The notes under the pieces: generated by a model | Database searches by the model: none | What the model saw: only the letters and a program-made list of their open reading frames with translations | Told to the model about the DNA's origin: nothing | Part shown: piece after piece, positions 32,208-42,622 of the stretch | Numbering within the stretch: the first letter of the stretch is position 1 | How the letters are laid out: each line of letters opens with the position of its first letter | DNA from: Calliopum simillimum | Taxonomy: Eukaryota; Arthropoda; Insecta; Diptera; Lauxaniidae | Length of the DNA: 64,000 nucleotides | Direction: 5' to 3' | Assembly (NCBI GenBank): GCA_951812925.1 | Contig: OX638369.1 | Coordinates: 46,805,061 to 46,869,060 of the forward strand | Translations under genes and position numbers: made by a program

Positions 32208-33829
32208 AGAGTAGAATGTGTAACTGGATTTTGAACTTAATCCACATGAATTTAATAAATTCGGGTTGCATTATATTAGCTGATGAAGTCACTTATACAC
32301 AACTCCACTACAAATATGGTAAGGCCCCTATGAAGAGAGAACAAAGGCAATAAACGATTCGTAGAAATTTAAAAATCCCGTGGATCTGCTTCTTCAAACA
32401 CCTGAATTTCACCAAGTTCCATTGTTTGATTCGGCTATCTAGAAACACGGGAAACAATTGAAAAAGAAATTCGATTCAAGTTTATAAGATCACAGATATT
32501 TTGGTTTTGGAACTAGTTAAGATCTTCGATTTTTTTGGCAAATTGTACATCAAGTAGACAGGGTTCCGAAAAGCGTTCTGGAGAACTTAAGTTGTTGAGA
32601 AGAAGATGGAAAAAAATAGCAATAGATTATAATTGAATTATTAACTCATTTATTGTAAATATGTTTTAATATGATTATCATAATAATATTGAGAGCAAAA
32701 TACAGTCATCCCTATTTATTTGACCTAAAAGTTTAAGTACTTTTGCATAAATAGTAGGTATGTACTTGCGCATTTCATCAGCCCATTTCATTACCGTTTC
32801 ATTCATTTTAATGTAAACTGTGCATTCTACTGCAATTATAAATAATTCCTTTAATTACAAAGTACATAGTACAAGTAGTAGCTCTCATACCTTTGTGACC
32901 AACACACTTGGCCTGTAATTTATCTGACAATTCCCTTGACACCTTGAATTGATGGCTTTGTGTGTGTGTGGTGCAATTTTGGTAACAAGTCTTTTTTTTT
33001 TTTTTGATGGCACGTCGTCACCATCTTCATCACCGTCGTCATCATCATCACTATTTAGAGAGGTGGACTCATTGACATACAAAAATTGTTTGCATTTGTA
33101 TTATCCGTGTGCTTCCTCGGTTTTTTCATCTTTTTTTTTTTGAAATGGAATGACTATAGGGGGCACCCCTGTCGTTGTGTTGTGTTTGACTCGTGTTTAA
33201 TGCCTGTTTAAACACTTTAATGACGCCTTTGGTACGCACAGCCATGTAATTTAATATTAACAACAACAAAAATGTACCAACTACAATTACAACAACGTTT
33301 AGCGGATAATTATGCAAAAATTATGTCAGCAACATTTTGTTGTTGCTGCTGCTGCTTTTGGTTAAGTACGTTTTGATGTTGTTGCTTTTTTTTTTTTTTT
33401 TTTTGAACTGCTGCAGTTGTTGATGTTGTCGCTTGACCACTGAAATTAACCTGCTGTTTGGAAGAAAAAAACGTAGCATTTTTAATTTCAATTCAGGAAA
33501 ATCTATATGTAGGTAGGTATTTTTTTATCATTTCATGCTGTTGTATTTGTGATCCCCAGCATTTAATGCAGCTGTTACTTAAAGGTATCCTCTTTCAGTG
33601 AAGCTTACAGTAGTGATGTTGTTGATTAGTTCCAAAAATTATCGATATTTTATGCATCGAATTTTTTTTTTACTTACTGCCTTGCCATGTCTTGCGTGAC
33701 AGAATTGACCACACCTCCTCCGATTACGTTAAAATTGGGTACATGATTTCGTTTCAAAAATTTCGCGATTTTTTCGTATATGTATTTTAGAAGGGTGTTA
33801 GCCAAAAACCAATAGAATTAGATAAGATT
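32208..33829. other. unassigned; CAT/GTC, CAA and CTG tracts
   Basis: Low-complexity tracts: tgtgtgtg near 32959, tcatc runs near 33019-33052, and TTG/CTG runs near 33342-33420. They create acidic or repetitive frames (32885-33082 minus) that I reject. The rest is AT-rich without recognisable features. Confidence 0.4.
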
Positions 33830-34075
33830 TTCGAAAATAACCAGGTGGCAACCCTAAAAATTTATGTTGGATTTTTGAAAAGTTTATTTAAGTGTTTTAA
33901 GACTAAGTTAGAATTTTTATTTTTTAAATAAATAGTTCAAGCAAAACTGACAAAAAAAAAATACCATGTGGAGGGTACTAAACGAAGAATGACGTAATGT
34001 TGAAAAAAACTATAGAGAATGACAAAATGTTGCAAAAAGAGTAATATCACAATAAAAATATTTTTAGTAATATAA
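33830..34075 (+). repeat. repeat family R4, copy 1
   Basis: Begins near ttttcgaaaataaccaggtgg (33832) and matches the reverse complement of 43465-43720 throughout, including tttatttaagtg, gactaa, caagcaaaac and gagaatgacaaaatgttgcaaaa. Non-coding. Confidence 0.7.
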
Positions 34076-34502
34076 AAAATCTTACGCGGAGAATAATACC
34101 TATACTATCACTATCAAAAAATAAAAACTGACTGAGCTGAAAATACACTGAATATCCTCTTTCTCTTCACTTTCAGTTCTATATTTAGTCAATACCAAGA
34201 AAATTTACAGTTAGAATAAGAAAAACTGAGCGGAGATAGATAGTCTAAAACAGAGGTGTGCACCTGGGGCCCTATTCTCTAACTTGCTTAGCTTATTCTC
34301 CATCTCCATCTCCTAAATGCTAAAAATTTTGAAACGAAAACTTTTTAGAGATTAAGCATAAATGTGATTCTGTATTTCAACTTGCCTAGCTAAAATATTT
34401 TCTTCAATATTTATACACAAACCGAAAATTTTTTATTTAAATTTTTTGCCGCCAGAGTATTTGAATATTATACTTTTTTATTTCATAATGAAAAAATAAA
34501 GA

Positions 34503-34572
34503 GAATAGCCTAGGGGTTATATTTTTGTTTTTCAAGCTAAATGTCCAAGGTTCGATTCTCATAGCGGGCAAG
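34503..34572 (+). other. tRNA-like module (1) inside the Harbinger-like element
   Basis: The words tagcctaggggtt and ggttcgattc stand about 33 bases apart, in the spacing of the A and B boxes of a tRNA gene's internal promoter. The stems do not pair well, so it is not a working tRNA. Possibly an old SINE head that became part of the element. It is duplicated at 35624. Confidence 0.4.
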
Positions 34573-34898
34573 ATAATTGTTAATTTTTTTTTTAATACAA
34601 ATATTCATGAAATGTGTTTTAGTTTATTTTTTCCCGCTATTATGTATTGCATTCTTTATCTTTGTAAAATTATTAAAAAGTTTTTAGCTAAGGAAATAAC
34701 GTCAAACAACAATTTTATCGTGCTTTATTCCTAGAAAGGCTATTCGAAAAGGTTAATAAAGCATTTTTATACCATATGTAGTATTGTGCTTAAACCAACA
34801 TTTTATTCGTTAAATAGAACAAAGATATATGAATTAATTCATGACATAGAATCTTATCTTACAAATCAAGGAAAGCTTTCAAAAAAAAAAAAAAAACA

Positions 34899-35126
34899 AT
34901 GAAAAGGCAGCGACAGGCGTCTGATCCTTTCGATGTATCGGCCGAAATATTTGTTGAATTTCTCAGATTACCAAAATCTCTTTGCTCAAATTTGAAAGAA
35001 GAAGTATGTCCACGTTTGACAAATAGGCAAAGAATTAGTGGCTTCCCAAAGAGGCAGCGGTTGTTAATAGCGTTGAGGTTTTTTCTTATGGTATGCTATC
35101 ATTACAACTTTTATAATTTCCTTTAA
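34899..35126 (+). pseudogene. Harbinger-type transposase N-terminal fragment
   Basis: 75 codons starting MKRQRQASDPFDVSAEIFVE and containing FLRLPKSLCSNL, GFPKRQRLLIALRFF. A helical segment ending in (R/K)xLIALRF just before the catalytic domain is typical of PIF/Harbinger (HARBI1-like) transposases. The DDE domain is missing, so this is a relic. A shorter, more damaged version follows the solo LTR near 36504-36570 (GACAGGCGTCTAAT words shared). The call rests on a short motif and on the 3-bp target duplication. Confidence 0.5.
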
Positions 35127-35623
35127 CAGAAGCTTATATTCAGTTGTCAACGCTCTGTGGGCCAAGATTTTCTCCAGAATCACTTACAAATCTGCATGTA
35201 CATACATAAAAATATAAATGGTAGTTCAAAAATAAGATTGAAATCTATGTTTTCCTCTATATATTCAACAAGAGCGGTTTTTTGCTTTATTGTGGTACTT
35301 TTTGTGTTGCTTTCTATGTAAAAAATTAGAGTATAAAAAATAAATAATTTATGCAACATAACTACCTATTTACTTACCTTTAAGATTGTTTAGCAAATAT
35401 TTGTTTCTTCAAAATAGCTTTCTCCAAAAATTAGATTATTTACTTCAAATTTTTGGCATACGAGTTTTAGAGAATACAAAAATAAACACTTTTGGAGAAA
35501 ACTCAGCTAAAATTTTAATACAAATTTTTTACGCTAGAGTCGAAAAAATTTGAAATTGAAAACTAGATGGCGCATTGAATCATTTGAATATAATACATTT
35601 ATATTTCATTATAAAAAATAAAT

Positions 35624-35693
35624 GGAATAGCCTAGTGGTTGTATTTTTGTTTTTCAAGCTAAATGTTCAAGGTTCGAATCTCACAGCGGGCAA
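35624..35693 (+). other. tRNA-like module (2) inside the Harbinger-like element
   Basis: A duplicate of 34503-34572, better preserved: tagcctagtggtt fits an A box and ggttcgaatct a B box. Acceptor and T stems do not pair, so a functional tRNA is unlikely. Confidence 0.45.
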
Positions 35694-35899
35694 GATAATT
35701 ATTTGTGAAGTTTTTTTTTTTTTAATAATATGTATTGCATTCCTTATCTTTGTGAAAGTTTTAGAAATTTTTTAGCTAAGGAATATAACGTCAAACAACA
35801 ATGCTTACAAACGTTGCACTCGCCACTCCCAGGTAGTACATTTTATTTTATGAATTCCTACAAAGGCTATTCCACAAGGTTAATAAAGCGTTTTTGTAT

Positions 35900-36376
35900 T
35901 GTGACGAAAAATAACAACACATGAAAAGAAACTTCGCGACATTTCGAGAATAGAACCAGTGACGTCACAAGAGTACTTGACAGTGATGCCAAGTTTTGTC
36001 AGGAAACTATTAGCCGAAAGAATCAACGAGATGTTGCCAGATGTTTCGCTTATGCAATTCTAGAACGTTCATCCGGGTATAAAAGGAGCTGTTCATGAGA
36101 GTTGCAACGCAGTTGATTTTAGGCAATAAAGTGAAAGAGTTGTACACACAGTGCCAGTGAAAGTAAATAAAGTGCTAATTGTGATATTAGATTTTGAATG
36201 TAATAAATAGTGAAATAAACAATTGTACCGTGTGAAAATAAACATTTGTGATTTAAATAAACCATTTTATAACTAAATAAAGTGTGTGTTTTTGATTGCT
36301 ACACAATCCAGTGATCGAACTCAGAAAACAGTAAGAGATCGAAATTATCGTCATAGAGACAGGAAATTTCGTAACA
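35900..36376 (+). repeat. solo LTR (Ty3/gypsy-like)
   Basis: 477 bp starting tgtgacgaaa and ending tttcgtaaca, imperfect inverted tips typical of LTRs. A 4-bp duplication gtat lies at 35896-35899 and 36377-36380. The parallel copy of the surrounding sequence near 34770 lacks it, giving an empty site. Inside: TATA box tataaaa at 36078-36084 and AATAAA signals, the first near 36126. No internal retrotransposon sequence is left, so it probably arose by LTR-LTR recombination. The 4-bp duplication suggests gypsy/Ty3 or Copia-free lineages with that habit. Confidence 0.85.
36078..36084 (+). promoter_or_regulatory. TATA box of the solo LTR
   Basis: tataaaa in the context gggtataaaaggagc, a strong match to an RNA polymerase II core promoter, about 180 bases into the LTR. 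Whether it fires here is unknown. Confidence 0.5.
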
Positions 36377-36675
36377 GTATTATATTGTAGTTTTGTGCTT
36401 AAACTAACATTTTATTCGTAAAGTACAACAAACGTATATGAATTCATTTATGACATGGAATCTTATCTTATAAAGATCGAATCGAGAAAGGCTTTCAGAA
36501 AAAATGATAAGACAGCGACAGGCGTCTAATCCTTCGATGTATCGGCCGAAATATTTGTTGAACTTCTCACACGGACAAAACTAAACCGTAAAAATTTATG
36601 GAAAATCCCAGTATTTTTTACTGATTATACATAGTACATATTTTAAAAAACATAAAAATATAAAAAAAAATTTTA

Positions 36676-36743
36676 TGTTGCGGTGTCGAACTTGAGACCT
36701 TGTTGTTTCTAGGCGATGCTCTAACCACTGTGCTACTATAGTA
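36676..36743 (-). other. tRNA-like module (3), opposite strand
   Basis: On the minus strand: tagcacagtggttagagc fits an A box very well, and caagttcgacacc a B box, in tRNA spacing, with a plausible anticodon-arm region between. It lies in the same Harbinger-like element as modules 1 and 2 but in the other direction and is not a duplicate of them. Could be a SINE head; a working tRNA gene is less likely as the T arm is poor. Confidence 0.45.
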
Positions 36744-37804
36744 CATTTATTTCAATAGCATATTGTTTAATTAAAATTATTTTTCAGTAAAATTTTAATA
36801 CATATTTTTTACGCTAGAGTCGAAAAAATTTGAAATTGAAAACTAGATGGCGCATTGAATCTCTAAAAATAAGCTACAAATTTAGAGATTGCTAGCAACG
36901 AGAATCGGAATTTAGCTTACAATCTCCAAATTCGAATTTTTAGAGTTTTGGCGATGGAGAATAGGAGATAGCAAGTTAGAGAATAGGGCCCCTGGAGCAA
37001 AAATTTTTTCATCTTGCTCCCATATAAACTTGATTTTGAAGCCTTACGTCATAAACGTAAGGCTTGAGTTGTTGATTTTTTCAAATGTTAAGTTTTTCTA
37101 AACACAAGCCAACAACAACAAAAAGTACAAATATCCTTCCGTATTTAACACTCTACTTGTTCGCAAGTGTCAGTCCAACTATAGTTTTGAAGGAAACCAA
37201 AAAATGAATATCTACGAACTTCAAAAATAAAATTCAATGCGAGCGGCCGCAACAACAATTTCATGCAGCTTGAAGTCAAGTGAGTTGAAGCCTTTTTCGT
37301 TGCGATCGTCGAGCAACGGGAATTATTATTTTATCATTGATTTGTTGTTGTCATTGCATCCCTCGAATTTGAAATTTTTATGTTTTAATTTTTTTCGAAG
37401 CATGCCTGGGGACTTGCATTTTGCGAATATCGTGAGCTAGCTCTTTTAATCAGCTGATTAAATATTTTAGCTCCCTTAAATTACTTGTGTGCACACCTCT
37501 GGTCTAAAATGACGAACCAACTTCTATGTAGGGGAAGGGTACCGAGTGTGGGCACCGTTTTGTTTTCGACTCATAACTTTTGACCAAATGTAAATAATGC
37601 AGACGTATAAGTGTCAATGGAAAGCTAAAGACCTTAGCTAACTATTGGTGAAGAAAGTAAGTTGATAATTTTTGACAAAAAAAAATTTTAAGTGCGGTTG
37701 TGAGCACCCTTAGAAAATCGGCTAAAAACAGGAAAATTGAAATTAAACGCAATCAAATGAAGAAGAAAACAAAATTAACTTATTTCGGAGACATTGACTC
37801 ACAA

Positions 37805-37905
37805 AAATTTAACAAATTCTGATCAACGGCTTTAACAAAATCAGCGTGACTGAAAACGTCTGGATCGAATGGCATCATACCTGTTGCCCCGAAACCAGAC
37901 TTGAT
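37805..37905 (-). pseudogene. pogo-like transposase C-terminal remnant
   Basis: The minus strand from 37905 to 37805 reads SGFGATGMMPFDPDVFSH followed by ADFVKAVDQNLLNF. The core ATG(I/M)xPF(N/D)PxVF is the well-known end of DDE transposases of the pogo/Tigger/CENP-B type (Pfam DDE_1). Only this patch is legible; upstream sequence is riddled with changes, so the gene is dead. The same motif appears in copy B at 63365. Confidence 0.7.
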
Positions 37906-38452
37906 TATCTTCGGTGGATGACAGATCAATTTTCTTGCAAATCAAGCTAGCTAGGTGACGTAATCTCTGGCCCTTGTTGACATTGCTCTTTTGTCAATCA
38001 TGATTTTTTTGTATCAATCCATGCCCGCCATCTGCTCCTCGGTCTACTTGACTGGAAACTCAATACCGAGATTTTTTGCAAAGTGTTATGCCACCTCAAC
38101 ACCCACACTTAATTAAAATAATTCTTTCTTTTCCACAAAAAAAGCGTAAAATGGCATAAGAATACCATTAAGGTTGGCATCCACGATGATATTTCAGTAA
38201 AACACACGCTTTAAATAAAAAAAGAGGGGTGCCCACACCCAGACCACTTTGGGGCCCATACTCGACTTTGATAGCCACTTTGTGCAAATGAGCAAATTGT
38301 GTTGAATCACAAAATATAAAAAATTTACTGCATAAATATAGTTTGCATTCAGCTTTTCGATTGATTCACTTCGATTTATCGCACTTGGAAAATGATTGAA
38401 CAAAACTTTTGTGTTGACTTTTACTTATTCTAAAATTATTTTCTTCTCAGCA

Positions 38453-40037
38453 TCAATGCTCCTACAATCCGGGACTCGATGAAATTCCTAGTTGTGTTTT
38501 AAAGTTTTGTGCAGAGAATCTGAAATTTCCTTTAACCTTGTTATTTAATGCATCTCTTCGTTGTGGATATTTTCCTGATTTGTGGAAACAGTCCTTCATA
38601 ATACCTTTATTTAAGTCCGGCAGCAAGTCTGACATAAAAAATTATAGAGGCATAGCTAAACTCTGTGCTATTCCAAAATTGTTCGAAAATATCATTACAG
38701 ACCATATTCAACATTATATTTTATCTTCTGTGTCTCCATTTCAACACGGTTTTCTTAAGGGTCATTCATCCGTAACAAATTTGCTTGAGTTTACCACTAC
38801 AATCATAAATGAATTCATAGCTGGTAAACAGACTGATGTCATTTATACTGATTTTAGTAAGGCTTTTGATAGTGTTAATCATGATCTCCTACTGTACAAA
38901 CTGAACTTAATGGGTCTTCCAAACAATTTATTGTGTTGGTTACGCTCGTATTTGACTGCTAGGAAACAGCGTGTAGAATTCAATAAAACTTATTCTAAAT
39001 ATATTTCCGTTACTTCTGGTGTTCCACAGGGCAGTCACCTTGGCCCTATCCTATTCTTGCTTTACATAAATGATCTTCCTTCAATTATCAAAAATAGTAA
39101 AATTTTAATGTATGCAGATGATGTCAAACTCTTTATTTCTCATAATTTTCCATTATCACAATATTTACTACAATCCGACCTAAATAGTTTATCTGAATGG
39201 TGCCAAGTAAATTGCATGGAATTAAATTTAAATAAATGTAAGAAAATGGTATTTTCAAGAAAATCTGCTATAAGCTTCTCCTATTCCATCAATAGTCACA
39301 CTCTGGTAGCTGTAGAAAGGTTTAATGATCTAGGGGTCATGCTTGATCCAAAGCTCCAGTTCAAATTTCATGTAAATTTGACCATTAACAAAGCTAAAGG
39401 TGTTCTTGGCTTTATCAAGCGTTGGGCCAAAGAATTCAATGATCCCTATACAACGAAACTTCTTTACACTTCTCTTGTGAGGCCTATCCTATGTAAGCCG
39501 TTTGAAACTAATCCGTTTACCTTCATTGAATAGTAGAAGAGTAATGCTTAATGTAACTTTTTTGCATAAAATTATTAAAGGCGAAACGAATTCACCAATT
39601 TTACTTCAATCAATAGATTTTAATGTTTCAGGAAGAGACTCAAGGCATTTTCGCCCTCTAAAATTGTCACATTGCAGGTCAAATTATGCACAGTTTAGTC
39701 CCTTCCGTAGCATCTGTAACGATTTCAACAGTTTATACCACTTATATTCTTTTGATGACTCAATAGCTATCCTTAAATGTAAAATAATCTTGCACTTGAA
39801 CTCCTAGCTCGTGTTGCGTTTTCTCGTTTCTTCTTCATATTTCGATTTAATATTTAGCTGATGATCAGTCATGATCTGTAGCTTCAAAGCGTGTATCCCG
39901 CGTTGTCACTGATCCGCTCAACAGCAGAGCAGTCCGGTTTGCTTGTGGTCGGTCACCAACCGTACGTTACACGGATGCGCCTCTCGGGCGGTTAGGCGGG
40001 TGGTGGAATCGCAGGGAACGTTCGTAAAAAAAAAAAA
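38453..40037 (+). mobile_element. 5'-truncated Jockey/CR1-like LINE with poly(A) tail
   Basis: Begins inside the reverse transcriptase and ends in 13 or so A (40026-40038). Short duplication agca at 38449-38452 and 40038-40041. Copy B of the host transposon is uninterrupted here (near 61995), which confirms the insertion, with a few bases lost at the site. A G+C-richer 3' part (39880-40020) follows the coding region. Confidence 0.85.
38454..39806 (+). pseudogene. LINE reverse transcriptase with a C-terminal deletion
   Basis: The frame is open from the truncation point at 38454 to 39533 and covers most of the polymerase: NPGLDEIPSCVLKF, NYRGIAKLCAIPKLFE, TDFSKAFDSVNHDLL with the first catalytic aspartate, SGVPQGSHLGPILF, and LMYADDVKLF holding the YADD catalytic pair near 39110. 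After TSLVRPIL, sequence is missing (about 130 bases by comparison with relatives) and the frame changes. The end continues at 39514-39806 with LPSLNSRRVMLNVTFLHK and SRHFRPLKLSHCRSN. No endonuclease or ORF1. Dead copy, but only lightly damaged. Confidence 0.85.
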
Positions 40038-40192
40038 AGCAAATGCGTTTGTTTGCTCTGGTAAATGCACAAAAACTTCGTGCTGTCATAACACGCGCTT
40101 TATATTTGTCAGAACAGCCGCATTTGTTTTCTGACAAAAGTTACGGAGGTGCCCACACACGAACTCTGCCCGCTGGCGGTACTCTTCCCGTA

Positions 40193-41770
40193 CATATGTC
40201 AATTCTATATAAAAAAAAAAATTTTCGAAGAGGTAAAACAGAAAAACAGTAGCTGGAACATATATACAAACAATGAATGAATTAAGTGCACTAAGAAGCC
40301 GTTAGGGACAGGACGGAGAAAGAGTTTTCAATATCTTATGTTATAATTTCATAGCAAAATATAAAAACATAATTTTTTTTTATGGAAGCTCTTGTTAAGT
40401 ATCTGTTTTAAATAGTTCAAATATCAAATTTTAGTTTAAGAAAGGGCTTTGAGGCTCGGGACATTGAATGGTACATTTTTCGGAGAATCACCTTAATATA
40501 TCATTCTTTCGTTTGATGCGAGTAACATTTTTAACCGAAAAAAATTTTTTTTTTTTCAAAATTCAAGATATTCCAACACGTGACACTATTTTTATGGTTC
40601 AGATTTTGTAAAAGACAGTAACTTAAATGATAGATCAATGTCTCGCCACTAATTTCGAGTTTGAAAAAAACTATGTCCTTGCCGTGAATTTCTTTAGTGA
40701 ACACTTTTTTGTCAAAAAAAAACCTGCAATAGTGAGGCGTCAGAAAACTCACAAAAATTGTCCATAACTTGAATATTTCTTGAACGACTTGCATTAACTG
40801 AACCATCTGAAACCATCTATCATGTCTGAATATAAAACTGTGCTGAAAAAAAATTTTCTTACTCCCTTAAGGAATTCTGCTTTATTCAAATATTTCCAAG
40901 AGCACTGAATTCTTATCCAAGAACAGAAAAATGGCTTTAAGAACTTTCCTTTTGACTCAAAACTGTGTCATTCCAGTGTATATAGGTGATGACTTCTGGA
41001 TTACAAAGGATAGTTTGGTTCTTTGGCTATAAGACCTCATCATTAGTTTATTTTTTCATCACTATTTTACATTTTTTAAAAATTTGAAAAAAAGGTCTAT
41101 CGACAATATTTTTTTCAACCACCCCTCCCAAACTACTGAAGGGGGATGGGGAAGTGATAAGTAATATTTTCGAATAGCCAAATATCAAAAATCAAAGTTA
41201 TATAAGGCACTACCTATATTCTTTTTTGATATCATTTTCTTTCATAGCTTAAAAAATTTTTGAAAATGGACGATTTTACTTCCGATTAATCGAACACCAG
41301 TTGGAAATGGGTTAAAAAGTTGACTTCAAAACCTGTCGCTTTTACGGCCATTTTAGTAACAGTCAGTAGCTGATTTTCAATAATGCTTTTCTGTCTTCCA
41401 TATTTCAAATTTCTGCTACAAGCTGCTCCGTGGAGCTTATAGCTTCTGTGCTCCTAGAAGAACAATGTATGAAACTCTATGTTTTTTAAGATTTTATTAA
41501 GTTTCTGGAAAAGTAAATATGATATATTGAATATAATATAATAGATGGGCAAAAACCATTTTTTCAAAATCACCCCAAGCGGCCGTTTCAAAAAAAAAAA
41601 AAAATTATTTCTGGATGCAATGGTAACTTTTGTAGAAGATAATTCTCGGTGTAGAGGAAAGACTTTTCGCAAATTTCATACTTTGAGGAATTTTGCTATT
41701 CTCTGAGTAAATTCTAGAATATACTATTTACGCTATCTGTATTGTTTTTGGTCCATTTGCCCATTAATTA
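40193..41770. other. unassigned AT-rich DNA
   Basis: No gene supported. Around 40690-40790 the phrase caatagtgaggcgtc faintly recalls repeat R5. Open frames at 40531 and 41454 (minus) follow A/T runs. Confidence 0.4.
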
Positions 41771-42622
41771 CACAGGTTTACAAAAAAAAAAAAAATGTCA
41801 TGGCGTTTTGACGTCCTGAATCCGAATCCCAGGTCCGTTTTTTTCCAGAATGTCTGAGAAAAATTTTTCAAGGTCATATGGAGGTCATGTGCCGTTTAGT
41901 GATAAAATTCTGAAACCAATTTTTTATCATTGATTTCTTAGTCTTTAAAAAGAATATGTAATCAAAAAGGTTATCTCGGATCTAGTTTTGGAGATATAGC
42001 CATCGGAAGATCCAGATATATCTTCTATGAAAACCGCTATAAGTTGGAAACTCCTGGATGGATATGTACAATATTGGTGTTATATGAAAGGTATTTTGAC
42101 AACCTATAAAAATGTTTTACAAATATTTTCTATTGGAATCATAGTTTTCGAGATATCAGCTTTTTTAAAATTTTATGAAATTTTTCAAATGCAACAACAA
42201 ATAAATCAACAACACCAGCAACAAAAACAACAAAAACAACAACAAAATACCTTACATATGACACCAATACTTTCCAAATCCATTCAGGGGTTCCCAACTT
42301 ATAGCGGTTTTCATAGAAGATGTATGTTCTGATCTTCCGATGGCTATATCTCTGAAACTAGGTCCGAGATACTCTTTTTCCTCACATATTCTTTTTAAGA
42401 CCTAAGAGCTCAATGATTAAAAATTAGTTTTAGAATTTTAGCGAACTTATCACTAAACGACACATGAACCCCATGTTGACCTCCATATGACCTTGAAATC
42501 TTTTTTCTCAGACGTTCTGGAAAAAAACGGACCCTGGATTTGGATTTAGGACGTCAAAGTCCCTAGGAAACACATAGTCTGATCAAAACGCCATGACATT
42601 TTTTTTTTTTTGTAAACCTGTG
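41771..42622. mobile_element. foldback element (palindrome 3) with TTA target duplication
   Basis: An 852-bp palindrome. The left arm (41771-42103) starts cacaggtttacaaaaaa; the right arm (about 42246-42622) ends with its complement. TTA at 41768-41770 and 42623-42625 is a clean 3-bp duplication. The arms pair along most of their length, e.g. gaaaaccgctataagttggg-type words at 42029 and 42297, and gatatagccatcgg at 41993 and ccgatggctatatc at 42338. The loop is a run of caacaa/aacaac words (42190-42245). No coding. The open frame at 42027-42332 spans arm and loop and is not a gene. Confidence 0.9.

Larger units (their letters stand above)
34267..36991 (+). mobile_element. Harbinger-like element with gggccctattctctaac ends
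   Basis: Terminal repeats gggccctattctctaac pair perfectly for 22 bases and loosely for about 40. A 3-bp duplication ctg is at 34264-34266 and 36992-36994, though the flanking G and C runs leave one base ambiguous. A fragment at 34899 resembles a Harbinger transposase N-terminus, and 3-bp duplications fit PIF/Harbinger. The interior is duplicated: 34430-34990 recurs at about 35565-36560 (period about 1.12 kb), and another word block (ttacgctagagtcgaaaa) occurs at 35530 and 36810. The second unit carries a solo LTR. Confidence 0.75.
34243..37509. mobile_element. hAT-type element holding a Harbinger-like element
   Basis: The 13-base terminal repeats cagaggtgtgcac (34251-34263) and gtgcacacctctg (ending 37501; first 13 bases pair) are flanked by a perfect 8-bp duplication gtctaaaa at 34243-34250 and 37502-37509. 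CAGAG ends with 8-bp duplications are diagnostic of hAT transposons. Without the inner insertion the hAT is only about 520 bp and codes for nothing visible, so it is non-autonomous. Its 16-base left tip and about 510-base right part (36992-37501) lie on either side of the inner element. Confidence 0.9.
37531..40190 (-). mobile_element. pogo-like DNA transposon, copy A (split by a LINE)
   Basis: Ends ggggaagggtacc (37531) and ggtactcttcccg (ending 40190) are inverted repeats. TA at 37529-37530 and 40191-40192 gives a clean target duplication. The motif gtgtgggcacc recurs just inside both ends and near 38227. It matches copy B (61828 to the window end) on the opposite strand. The LINE at 38453-40037 splits it. 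Transposase traces read on the minus strand. Confidence 0.85.

Noticed and set aside
32885..33082. Acidic Asp-rich peptide
   Set aside because: Encoded by a TCATC/GTC tract; a simple repeat and not a gene.
34503..36743. Functional tRNA genes
   Set aside because: A and B boxes are present, but T and acceptor stems do not pair and modules 1 and 2 are part of a duplicated transposon.
42027..42332. 101-codon frame with a Gln-rich centre
   Set aside because: It spans an arm and the CAA loop of a foldback element.
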